Part shown: piece by piece, positions 1-5,718 of the stretch
How positions within the stretch are numbered: the first letter of the stretch is position 1
How the letters are laid out: the number at the start of each line of letters is the position of its first letter
From: JBGTLW01 sp041743835
GTDB lineage: Bacteria > Planctomycetota > Phycisphaerae > Phycisphaerales > Phycisphaeraceae
Reading direction: 5' to 3'
Assembly: GCA_041743835.1 (NCBI GenBank)
Contig: JBGTLW010000066.1
Span: forward strand, 1-9,591
Length of the DNA stretch: 9,591 nt
Translations under genes and position numbers: made by a program
Notes under the pieces: generated by a model
Databases searched by the model: none
What the model saw: the letters and a program-made list of their open reading frames with translations, nothing else
Told to the model about the DNA's origin: nothing

Positions 1-324
1 CATCCCCATGCCCGCGAGCACCAGCGCGCATCTCTGCACACGCACGCCGCGCCACACGGCGACAGCCATCGCCACGCCAGCCGCAGCCACCGCATAGACC
101 TGCCACCACACAATGCCCGTCGGCCCAAACTCCGTCACCGCGATCCTGCCCGCGGTCGCAGCGCCCCACTGCCGCGGGTCCACCTGCATATGAACCTCGG
201 GGTGAAACGACACCATGAACGGCAGCAACACCGGCGGCAGCATCAGCAGCATCGCCGCGATCGGCAGCCACTCACCACCGTAAGGCGTTTGCTGACCGCT
301 GGCTTTTTCTGGGGATTGATGCAC
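1..324 (-). CDS. Partial membrane protein of unknown function (N-terminal part, runs off the left edge)
   Basis: I do not recognise this protein. An open frame on the minus strand runs from a stop at 343-345 to the left edge without interruption, and its third codon positions are strongly G/C, as expected for a real gene here. From a GTG at 322-324 it gives 108 residues before the edge: a polar N-terminal tail to about residue 18, a hydrophobic segment at about 19-39 (rich in M, L, P and V), a loop with HPEVHMQVDPRQWG at 41-54, a second hydrophobic segment at about 70-90, and the start of a third from about 99. It is therefore probably an inner-membrane protein. The start is uncertain: the GTG has no Shine-Dalgarno sequence but sits six bases after a TATACT hexamer, so it may be leaderless. 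ATG codons at 250-252 and 241-243 are alternatives. It lies downstream of nrdJ in the same direction, behind a terminator. Confidence 0.55.
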   Translation of the reverse strand, partial: MHQSPEKASGQQTPYGGEWLPIAAMLLMLPPVLLPFMVSFHPEVHMQVDPRQWGAATAGRIAVTEFGPTGIVWWQVYAVAAAGVAMAVAVWRGVRVQRCALVLAGMGM

Positions 325-330
325 GTGATG

Positions 331-336
331 AGTATA
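331..336 (-). promoter_or_regulatory. Candidate -10 hexamer for the left-edge membrane gene
   Basis: Read on the minus strand this is TATACT, followed by six bases (CATCAC) and then the proposed GTG start at 324. That spacing would put transcription start on or next to the GTG, giving a leaderless transcript. No convincing -35 element is seen 16-18 bases upstream, so this rests on one hexamer. Confidence 0.25.
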
Positions 337-392
337 CGAAGATCACCCCGCCGAGAATGGGGCGAGATGTGGGACATGCTGGCGCAGAAAAT

Positions 393-424
393 CCCCCGAC
401 GAGTGGTGGGAGTCTCGCCGGGGG
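393..424 (-). terminator. Rho-independent terminator downstream of nrdJ
   Basis: Arms CCCCCGACGAG (393-403) and CTCGCCGGGGG (414-424) form an 11-bp stem with one internal mismatch and a 10-base loop. On the minus strand the stem is followed at once by GATTTTC, a short U-rich tail, so it points leftward. It lies about 180 bases past the nrdJ stop and just before the left-edge membrane gene, so it probably ends nrdJ transcription. An attenuator for the next gene is a less likely alternative. Confidence 0.6.
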
Positions 425-604
425 AAGAGGGAGAAAGCAGTGGGCGGTGGCCGGCCTTGGCCCCCCTGCTCCCGCGCTGGACTCAGGCACCGGCCTGCTA
501 CCTTTCGCGGGGCTTGGGTGATCCGTCATCGGCCCGTGAGAAACTCGATCGGGGCCGGGGACGCTCGCCGCTTTCTGATCGTGGGTGGGGTTGGGTGTCC
601 TATT

Positions 605-3600
605 TCATGAGCAGCCCATCGAGTTGCCGCAGTTCATGCACTTGTAGCACGTGCCATTGCGCACCGTGATCGTGCCGCAGACATCGCAGGCGGGAGCGTC
701 GGCCTGCATCGCGCCCATCGCTTCATCCAGCGCCGACTGACGCTCCGCCACGGTCTGCGTCGCGGTCGCGGTGCCGCCCTCGTGACGCGGAGACTGACCG
801 CCACCCTTCACGGGCTTGAGCTGGCCGGCGTCGGCGTTCACGATGGTGATCCGATCCGACGCGAGACGGCTACGCCCGTTGCCGTTGCCCTGTTCGTGGC
901 TGTGCAGAGCCTCCACGCGGGGGCTGTCGCTGAGGACCACCGGCTCCCTGGCTGGCTCGGCTAGCTTCTTCGGCTCGCTGCGCTTCGGTGCGTTCGCCTC
1001 GCGGTAGCCGGACACGAACTCCATGCCCATCCAGCGGAAGATGTAATCGACCAGACTCTTGGCGAAGGGGATCTCGCGGTTGTGGGTCATGCCCGCGGGC
1101 TCAAAACGCTGGTGGGTGAACTTGGTCACCAGCGACTCGGTGGGCACGCCGTACTGAAGCGCGACGCTGATCGCCGTGCCCAGGCTGTCCATCAGCCCGC
1201 CGATGGTCGAACCTTCCTTGGCCATCGTGATGAAGAGCTCGCCGGGCGTGCCGTCTTCGTACAGGCCCACCGTGAGATAGCCCTCGTGGCCCGCGACGTT
1301 GAACTTGTGGGTCCGGCTCATCCGCGTGTCCGGCAGACGACGACGCAGCGGCCGCTCCACCACACGCTCGACGATCTTCTCGATCGTGCGCACACGCTCG
1401 CCGGGGAAATCGCCCGCATCATTCAACGCAGCGGCCGCAGCAACCTCGACCACCTCCGCCGAGACCTCCCCCAGCGCGGCCTCGATCGCCTCCTCATCTT
1501 CCACCCCGTCGTCAGTCGCGTCGTCGTTGGCGGACGTGTTGAGCGGCTGGCTGAGCTTGCACCCGTCGCGGTACAACGCGTTGGCCTTGAGGCCAAGCTC
1601 CCATGACAGGCGGTAGCTCTCCTGGATGTCGGCCACGGTGGCCTCGTTGGGCAGGTTGATCGTCTTGCTGATCGCGCCGCTGATGAACGGCTGGGCCGCA
1701 GCCATCATGCGGATGTGGCCGTGCTGGTGGATGAACCGCTTGCTGAACGGGCCGCACTTGTTCGCACAATCGAACACCGCCAGGTGCTCTTCCTTGAGGT
1801 GCGGCGCGCCCTCGACCGTCTGCGTGCCGCAGATGATCTTGCCCAGCGCCTTGATCTGGTTGTTGGACAGCCCCACCGCACGCAGCAGGTTGAAGCTCGG
1901 GTCCGATGCCTGGGCTTCGAGGCACATGGCCTTGAGCGTCTCTTCGCCCAGCGTCCACAAGCTGAACGCGTGCTGCAACTCGAACACGGTCGGCAGCGAA
2001 TCCACAGCCTTGGCGATCGCGTTCTTGGGCATGCCCTTCGCGGAAAGCAGCTCGCGCAGCGTCTGCCCGGTCGAGGCCGCGGCCGCGGTGGTTTCATCCT
2101 CCGGCACCGCCACGTCCACGTGCAGCGTGCCCATGACATACGTCAGGATGTCCTTGACCTGCTCTTCGGTGTAACCCAGCGAGACCAGCGACGGCCGCAA
2201 GCTCTGGTTGGCGATCTTGAAGTAACCGCCGCCCGCCAGCTTCTTGAACTTCACCAGCGCGAAATCCGGCTCGACGCCGGTGGTGTCGCAGTCCATCAGC
2301 AGCCCGATGGTCCCGGTCGGCGCGATCACGGTGGTCTGCGCGTTGCGGTACCCGTGCGCCTCGCCGAGTTTGAGCGCATCATCCCAGCAGGCGCGGGCGC
2401 GGGTCAGCACCTCGCGGCTGTTGCCCAGCTTGCCAAACGGCTCGGCGTCGGAATCGATCGCCGCCGCGTCGATGGGCACGGGCTTGATCGTCAGGCCCTC
2501 GTAGTTGGTGAAGTCGAATGCCGACGCGGCCTTATCATCGCGCGGCACGCCGTAGGCAGCGCGGCGGTGGTTGCGGATCACCCGGAGCATGTCCTCGCGG
2601 TTCTTGAAATAACCCGCAAATGGCCCGAGCTCTTTGCTCATCTGGGCGCTGGTGGCGTAGCTGCGGCCGGTGAGGATCGAGGTGAGGCAGCCCGCGATGC
2701 TGCGGGCGCGCTCGCTGTCGTAGGGGATGCCCGCCTGCATGAGCATCGCCCCGAGGTTGGCGTAACCCAGGCCCAGCGTGCGGTACTCGTAGCTGAGCCG
2801 GGCGATCTCCTTGCTGGGGTACTGAGCCATCAGCACGCTGATCTCCAGCACCACCGTCCACAGCCGGATGCCGTGCTCATAACCCTCGGCGTCAAACACC
2901 TTGGTCTGGGAGTTGTAGAACTTGAGCAGGTTCAGTGATGCGAGGTTGCACGCGGTGTTGTCCAGGAACATGTACTCCGAGCAGGGGTTGGACGCGTTGA
3001 TCCGCCCGCTGCCGGGGCAGGTGTGCCACTGGTTGATGGTCCCGTCGTATTGCACGCCGGGGTCGGCACAGCGCCACGCGGCATAGCCGATCTGCGCCCA
3101 CAACTCGCGGGCGGCGACCGTGCGGCTGACCTTGCCATCAATCCGGTTGCGCAGGTCCCAATCGCTGTCATCATCGAGCGCGGTGAAGAACTCGTTGGGG
3201 ATGCGGACCGAGTTGTTGCTGTTCTGCCCGGAGACGGTGTAGTACGCCTCGCCGTTGAAGTCGTAGTTAAGCTCGAGGCCAAGCCGCTTGGCGGTCTCGC
3301 CGATCGTCTCGGGGTCGGCGTCCGCGGCCCGCTGCTTGGCGATGACCCTGAACCCCTCCACCAGCGCCGCGACCTTGATCTCCTCGCGCACCTTCCAGTT
3401 GATGAACTTCTCGATGTCCGGGTGGTCCAGATCGAGGCAGACCATCTTCGCGGCCCGCCGGGTCGTGCCGCCTGACTTGATCGCGCCCGCCGCGCGGTCG
3501 CCGATCTTGAGCCAGCTCATCAGCCCCGAGCTCTTCCCGCCGCCGGACAGCGATTCATTCTCGCCACGGACATCGGAGAAGTTGGTGCCGGTGCCCGAGC

Positions 3601-4261
3601 CGTACTTGAACAGCCGCGCCTCGCGGACCCACAGGTCCATGATCCCGCCGGAGTTCACCAGGTCGTCCTTGACGCTCTGGATGAAACAGGCGTGGGGCTG
3701 GGGGTGGCTGTAGGAGTCTTCGCTGGGCTTGGTTTCGCCGGTGATTGGGTCGGTGTAGTAGTGCCCCTGCGACGGGCCGTTGATCCCGTAGGCGTAGTAC
3801 AAGCCGGTGTTGAACCACTGCGGGCTGTTGGGCGCGCACATCTGGTTGAGCATCATGTACGCGAGCTCGTCGTAGAACGCCTGGGCGTCCTCAGCCGAAT
3901 CGAAGTACCCGTGGTCCTCCCCCCACTGCCGCCAGCACCCCGCCAGGCGGTGGATCACCTGCCGCGCTGACTTCTCGGGGCCCATGACCACCTTGCCGTG
4001 CTCGTCGCGCTGGAGGTTGCCCTCTTGCTGAGCCTTAATCGGGTCCACACCTTCCGGGGGCTGGGGCACGCCGGCCTTGCGGAAGTACTTGCTCACCATG
4101 ATGTCGGTCGCAAGCTGCGACCACGACGCGGGAACCTCCGCATCCTTCATCTCGAACACCACGGAGCCGTCAAGATTCGAAATCTTCGACGACCGCTTCG
4201 CCCACTCGATGGCGTCGTATACGTTCTGGCCCGACTTGGTAAATCGTCTGTCAATTTTCAT
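605..4261 (-). CDS. nrdJ: Adenosylcobalamin-dependent (class II) ribonucleotide reductase
   Basis: This enzyme reduces ribonucleotides to deoxyribonucleotides, using coenzyme B12 to make the active-site thiyl radical; it needs no oxygen and no separate radical subunit. The 1218 residues carry the family's landmarks: Cys192 in ACFI and Cys438 in ACNLASLNLL (the reducing cysteine pair), Cys427 and Glu429 in NPCSE (the radical cysteine and the acid), the PTGTIG loop at 648-653, MDCDTTGVEPD at 656-666, and a TSCPD-like domain at about 980-1080. The tail has CxxCG, NGTCYKCMNCG and GCS (Cys1192, 1195, 1205, 1208, 1211, 1217), typical of the long NrdJ form with a C-terminal cysteine cluster. Acidic/alanine-rich (about 909-955) and charged, glycine-rich (about 1088-1185) linkers separate the last domains. 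The ATG is chosen because MKIDRRFTKSG matches the usual family N-terminus and AGAGG lies five bases upstream (4267-4271). It is transcribed in the same direction as dcd, but a long spacer suggests its own promoter. Confidence 0.97.
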   Translation of the reverse strand: MKIDRRFTKSGQNVYDAIEWAKRSSKISNLDGSVVFEMKDAEVPASWSQLATDIMVSKYFRKAGVPQPPEGVDPIKAQQEGNLQRDEHGKVVMGPEKSARQVIHRLAGCWRQWGEDHGYFDSAEDAQAFYDELAYMMLNQMCAPNSPQWFNTGLYYAYGINGPSQGHYYTDPITGETKPSEDSYSHPQPHACFIQSVKDDLVNSGGIMDLWVREARLFKYGSGTGTNFSDVRGENESLSGGGKSSGLMSWLKIGDRAAGAIKSGGTTRRAAKMVCLDLDHPDIEKFINWKVREEIKVAALVEGFRVIAKQRAADADPETIGETAKRLGLELNYDFNGEAYYTVSGQNSNNSVRIPNEFFTALDDDSDWDLRNRIDGKVSRTVAARELWAQIGYAAWRCADPGVQYDGTINQWHTCPGSGRINASNPCSEYMFLDNTACNLASLNLLKFYNSQTKVFDAEGYEHGIRLWTVVLEISVLMAQYPSKEIARLSYEYRTLGLGYANLGAMLMQAGIPYDSERARSIAGCLTSILTGRSYATSAQMSKELGPFAGYFKNREDMLRVIRNHRRAAYGVPRDDKAASAFDFTNYEGLTIKPVPIDAAAIDSDAEPFGKLGNSREVLTRARACWDDALKLGEAHGYRNAQTTVIAPTGTIGLLMDCDTTGVEPDFALVKFKKLAGGGYFKIANQSLRPSLVSLGYTEEQVKDILTYVMGTLHVDVAVPEDETTAAAASTGQTLRELLSAKGMPKNAIAKAVDSLPTVFELQHAFSLWTLGEETLKAMCLEAQASDPSFNLLRAVGLSNNQIKALGKIICGTQTVEGAPHLKEEHLAVFDCANKCGPFSKRFIHQHGHIRMMAAAQPFISGAISKTINLPNEATVADIQESYRLSWELGLKANALYRDGCKLSQPLNTSANDDATDDGVEDEEAIEAALGEVSAEVVEVAAAAALNDAGDFPGERVRTIEKIVERVVERPLRRRLPDTRMSRTHKFNVAGHEGYLTVGLYEDGTPGELFITMAKEGSTIGGLMDSLGTAISVALQYGVPTESLVTKFTHQRFEPAGMTHNREIPFAKSLVDYIFRWMGMEFVSGYREANAPKRSEPKKLAEPAREPVVLSDSPRVEALHSHEQGNGNGRSRLASDRITIVNADAGQLKPVKGGGQSPRHEGGTATATQTVAERQSALDEAMGAMQADAPACDVCGTITVRNGTCYKCMNCGNSMGCS

Positions 4262-4313
4262 GGTTGCCTCTGATCGTGAATGAATAAAAGCGGTATCTGT
4301 CAGTTCCTAATGC

Positions 4314-4331
4314 AACGGCATCCGTGCCGTT
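4314..4331 (-). other. Small hairpin in the nrdJ 5' leader
   Basis: AACGGCA (4314-4320) and TGCCGTT (4325-4331) pair perfectly around the loop TCCG, ending about 53 bases upstream of the nrdJ start. It could be a leader structure or an operator-like dyad. There is no T-run, so it does not look like a terminator. Confidence 0.35.
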
Positions 4332-4377
4332 CGTTTCAATCTGTTCTTTATCGCGTGCGTGTTGATGCGCTTTTTAT

Positions 4378-4467
4378 CGCGGAGGTCGCGGAGGCGCAGA
4401 GGTCGCGGAGTTAAGACCGGGCTTCTGCATGACTACTCTGTGTCTTTGCGCCTCTGTGATCCCTGCG
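4378..4467. repeat. Long imperfect inverted repeat with CGCAGAG-type arms
   Basis: The left arm 4378-4401 and right arm 4444-4467 pair over 24 positions in a plus-strand RNA: 18 Watson-Crick pairs, five G-U wobbles and one A/C mismatch. An inner stem, CGCGGAGT (4404-4411) with ACTCTGTG (4435-4442), continues it with two more wobbles, leaving a 23-base loop. The left arm also contains the direct repeat AGGTCGCGGAG twice (4383-4393 and 4400-4410, period 17). Mismatches are nearly all wobble-compatible in one orientation, which suggests an RNA-level fold read rightward. The wording (rich in CGCAGAG and CTTTGCGCCTC) resembles the dispersed intergenic palindromes of many environmental bacterial genomes; that resemblance is from memory. 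Confidence 0.6.
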
Positions 4468-4493
4468 CTTAAGTTCTCTCTGCGATCTGTATA

Positions 4494-4514
4494 AAACAGG
4501 GTCCGTCCCTGTTT
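4494..4514 (-). terminator. Candidate terminator of dcd (palindrome AAACAGGG/CCCTGTTT)
   Basis: AAACAGGG (4494-4501) and CCCTGTTT (4507-4514) form a perfect 8-bp stem with loop TCCGT. On the minus strand the right-hand arm runs into GTTTTAT, so the stem plus U-run could terminate dcd, whose stop is about 100 bases upstream. The palindrome may instead be a REP-like element; both readings fit. Confidence 0.45.
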
Positions 4515-4536
4515 CGTTATCCTTGTTTCGTTATCC
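4510..4536. repeat. Tandem direct repeat TGTTTCGTTATCC x2
   Basis: The 13-base unit occurs at 4510-4522 and again at 4524-4536 (period 14). The first copy overlaps the right arm of the neighbouring palindrome. This could be slippage or the remnant of a small repeat element. Confidence 0.6.
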
Positions 4537-4582
4537 CGCGTCTTTGGCCTTGGTGATGGTTTTTATTCGACCCGCACGACGC

Positions 4583-4600
4583 GCGGCCCATTTGGGCCGC
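4583..4600 (-). other. GC hairpin immediately downstream of dcd
   Basis: GCGGCCC (4583-4589) and GGGCCGC (4594-4600) pair perfectly around ATTT, 17 bases past the dcd stop codon. No T-run follows directly on the minus strand, so it is more likely an mRNA 3'-end stabilising hairpin or a Rho-type pause site than a classical intrinsic terminator. Confidence 0.4.
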
Positions 4601-4617
4601 CGCTAAACGGGGGACAC

Positions 4618-5190
4618 TTAGTCCACCTTCGGCAGCACGAGCCCGGTCTGGTCCTGGTACTTGCCGTGCTTATCTGCATAACTCACGGCACAGACGCGGT
4701 CGGCCTTCAAGAACACCAACTGGGCGATGCCCTCGTTGGCGTAGATCTTGGCCGGCAGCGGGGTCGTGTTGCTGATCTCGATGGTGATCTTGCCCCGCCA
4801 CTCCGGCTCCAACGGCGTCACGTTCACGATGATCCCGCAACGCGCATACGTGCTCTTGCCCACGCAGATCGCCAACACATCACGCGGGATCGAAAAAACT
4901 TCAACCGTCTCGCACAGCGCAAAACTGTTGGGCGGGATGATCACGTGGTCGGTCCCGATGTCGGCGGTATCGACGGTGATGAACGAGTTGTCGTCGAACT
5001 TCTTGGGGTCCACGACCGCCAGCCCGCCGTTGGGCGAGGTGGGGGTGAAGATCTTGAAGAGGGTACCCACGCGGACGTCGTAGCCATAGGACGACACGCC
5101 ATACGACACCCGGCCGGGGCGCTTGACGTTTTCCTGGAACGGCTCGATGCCGATGAGTTCGCGGATTTGGGTATCACAGAGGACTGGCAC
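4618..5190 (-). CDS. dcd: dCTP deaminase
   Basis: This enzyme deaminates dCTP to dUTP, the main route to dTMP precursors in many bacteria, as a cytosolic homotrimer. The 190 residues are close to the family norm. Visible landmarks are SYGVSSYGYDVRVG (29-42), the nucleotide-binding GKSTYAR (111-117), VTPLEPEW (124-131) and the catalytic glutamate Glu138 in TIEIS, at the same number as in the E. coli enzyme. A late motif QDQTGL (179-184) is also typical. The start is a GTG at 5190 with a good AGGAG Shine-Dalgarno (5197-5201) six bases upstream. Some homologues also hydrolyse dUTP; I cannot tell from the sequence whether this one does, and no separate dUTPase gene is in the window. It sits upstream of nrdJ in the same direction, so two dNTP-supply genes are neighbours, though 356 bases and probable terminators separate them. 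Confidence 0.95.
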   Translation of the reverse strand: MPVLCDTQIRELIGIEPFQENVKRPGRVSYGVSSYGYDVRVGTLFKIFTPTSPNGGLAVVDPKKFDDNSFITVDTADIGTDHVIIPPNSFALCETVEVFSIPRDVLAICVGKSTYARCGIIVNVTPLEPEWRGKITIEISNTTPLPAKIYANEGIAQLVFLKADRVCAVSYADKHGKYQDQTGLVLPKVD

Positions 5191-5241
5191 GGGAGGCTCC
5201 TGCTTGAGATTACTCGTCTGACTGCGTTCGACTCAGGCCGT

Positions 5242-5298
5242 CCCCCGGAAGTTTCCCCACAGAAGTCGGGGGGAACTTCCGGGGGGGGCTTCCGGGGG
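5242..5298. repeat. 17-bp C/G-rich inverted repeat plus a third partial arm
   Basis: The left arm 5242-5258 (starting CCCCCGGAAGTT) and right arm 5269-5285 (ending AACTTCCGGGGG) pair along all 17 positions with a single T-G wobble, around the loop ACAGAAGTCG. A third copy of the core, CTTCCGGGGG, follows at 5289-5298. It lies about 50 bases upstream of the dcd start and would be in the dcd leader if transcription begins further upstream. No T-run follows on either strand, so a classical terminator is unlikely. Confidence 0.6.
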
Positions 5299-5311
5299 CG
5301 AGGGATAGCAC

Positions 5312-5333
5312 ATCGCGGTTGCTATCGCGGTTG
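5312..5333. repeat. Direct repeat ATCGCGGTTG x2
   Basis: Two exact 10-base copies lie at 5312-5321 and 5324-5333, period 12, next to the large hairpin. The function is unknown. Confidence 0.55.
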
Positions 5334-5477
5334 GGTGCCCGGAGGCGTCTGGTTGTCTGGCACATCCCACCGACAGGCCTAACATCGCAGCATTCATCTC
5401 GCCCGGCCCACCGCCAGCCGTTAACGCCATATGAGGCGGGGGCTAGCGTCCGGTGAGTGCTGCAACGGTTACTCTAA

Positions 5478-5513
5478 CCACTATATCTGGTATCGGCAAC
5501 CCATATCTTGATC
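5478..5513. promoter_or_regulatory. Paired ATATCT motifs upstream of dcd, weakly NrdR-box-like
   Basis: CCACTATATCTGGTAT (5478-5493) matches about 12 of 16 positions of the NrdR-box pattern ACACWATATATWGTGT as I recall it. A second, weaker copy around ATATCT lies exactly 20 bases on (5498-5513, about 9 of 16). Two copies spaced two helical turns apart upstream of a dNTP-pool gene would suit a regulator such as NrdR. The distance to dcd is large (about 290 bases) and the matches are imperfect, so this is tentative. Confidence 0.2.
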
Positions 5514-5543
5514 AAAATCTGGTGTTTTTTCACCGACACCGCC

Positions 5544-5568
5544 TAACCGCCCGCAAAGACGGGGGTTA
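5544..5568. other. Bulged 9-bp hairpin next to an A-rich tract
   Basis: TAACCGCCCG (5544-5553) pairs with CGGGGGTTA (5560-5568) around CAAAGA, with one bulged G at 5549. An A-rich run (5572-5584) follows on the plus strand. It may belong to the transcription-stop region of the nrnA unit. Confidence 0.35.
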
Positions 5569-5576
5569 ACGAAAAA

Positions 5577-5617
5577 GAGAAAAATTTAGCGTCCAACGGG
5601 CGTGCGCAGCCCGTCAG
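5577..5617 (-). terminator. Candidate terminator of the BFD-ribF-nrnA unit
   Basis: CCAACGGGC (5593-5601) and GCCCGTCAG (5609-5617) form a 9-bp stem including two G-U type pairs, loop GTGCGCA. On the minus strand the stem is followed after eight bases by ATTTTTCTCTTTTT. The gap before the T-run is longer than ideal. It lies about 100 bases past the nrnA stop. Confidence 0.45.
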
Positions 5618-5718
5618 GAAAGCGACAGGTTATGCACGGCCCGGAAGCCCGCAATCACCCCACAGACGTTATCGGAATGTGGAGCGAAGCGCGGCCGGCT
5701 ACCGTGCTCAGAAACAGG

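Larger units (their letters stand above)
325..604. other. GC-rich spacer between nrdJ and the left-edge membrane gene
   Basis: This 280-base stretch contains one strong terminator hairpin (393-424) and the putative -10 hexamer (331-336). Frames crossing it give proline/arginine/serine-rich low-complexity peptides with no recognisable domain. The part from 425 to 604 is GC-rich with short local palindromes such as GGCC/GGCC around 451-463, but I could not fit it to a known structured RNA. Confidence 0.5.
4262..4617. other. Hairpin- and repeat-rich spacer between dcd and nrdJ
   Basis: This 356-base stretch has no credible gene. From left to right it holds a 7-bp hairpin in the nrdJ leader (4314-4331), two copies of TTTATCGCG (4347-4355 and 4373-4381), the 90-base imperfect hairpin (4378-4467), an 8-bp hairpin (4494-4514) running into a 13-base tandem repeat (4510-4536), and a GCGGCCC/GGGCCGC hairpin just past the dcd stop (4583-4600). 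I found no clear -35/-10 pair for nrdJ. Confidence 0.6.
5191..5718. other. 528-base spacer between nrnA and dcd
   Basis: No credible gene is seen. The dcd-proximal half (5191-5430) is very GC-rich and carries a 17-bp hairpin with a third partial arm (5242-5298) and a 10-base direct repeat (5312-5333). The middle (about 5465-5590) is markedly AT-richer and holds two ATATCT motifs (5478-5513), a GGTTA/TAACC dyad at 5468-5480, a bulged hairpin at 5544-5568 and an A-rich run. It is the likely place for the dcd promoter and the end of the nrnA transcript. Confidence 0.55.

Noticed and set aside
425..604. Possible cobalamin riboswitch on the minus strand downstream of nrdJ (GCCGGTGCCTGAGTCC looks like the conserved GGTGnnAnTCC element)
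   Set aside because: The element has two extra bases, the following CCCGCnACTG core is not found in the right place, and no B12-box-like AGnCAGGAGAC sequence follows.
190..669. Plus-strand 159-codon frame across the spacer and nrdJ 3' end
   Set aside because: It is low-complexity Arg/Ser/Pro-rich, overlaps the antisense of two better-supported genes and has no recognisable domain.
1715..2938. 407-codon plus-strand frame antisense to nrdJ
   Set aside because: This is a typical mirror frame of a high-GC gene: Arg/Val/His-rich with no domain, while nrdJ on the other strand is certain.
4347..4536. CRISPR-like array from the several short repeats in the dcd-nrdJ spacer
   Set aside because: Repeat units differ in sequence, are too short and are not separated by regular spacers; no cas gene is present.
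5377..5427. Integron attC-like site (GCCTAAC ... GTTAACG), also the similar pair at 5541-5571
   Set aside because: GTTAACG does not fit GTTRRRY, the outer cores are not complementary, and no integrase or cassette structure is present.
5233..5430. 65-codon minus-strand frame upstream of dcd
   Set aside because: It runs through the large C/G hairpin, has low-complexity Gly/Pro/Ala composition and no domain; the dcd start is well supported by its Shine-Dalgarno.
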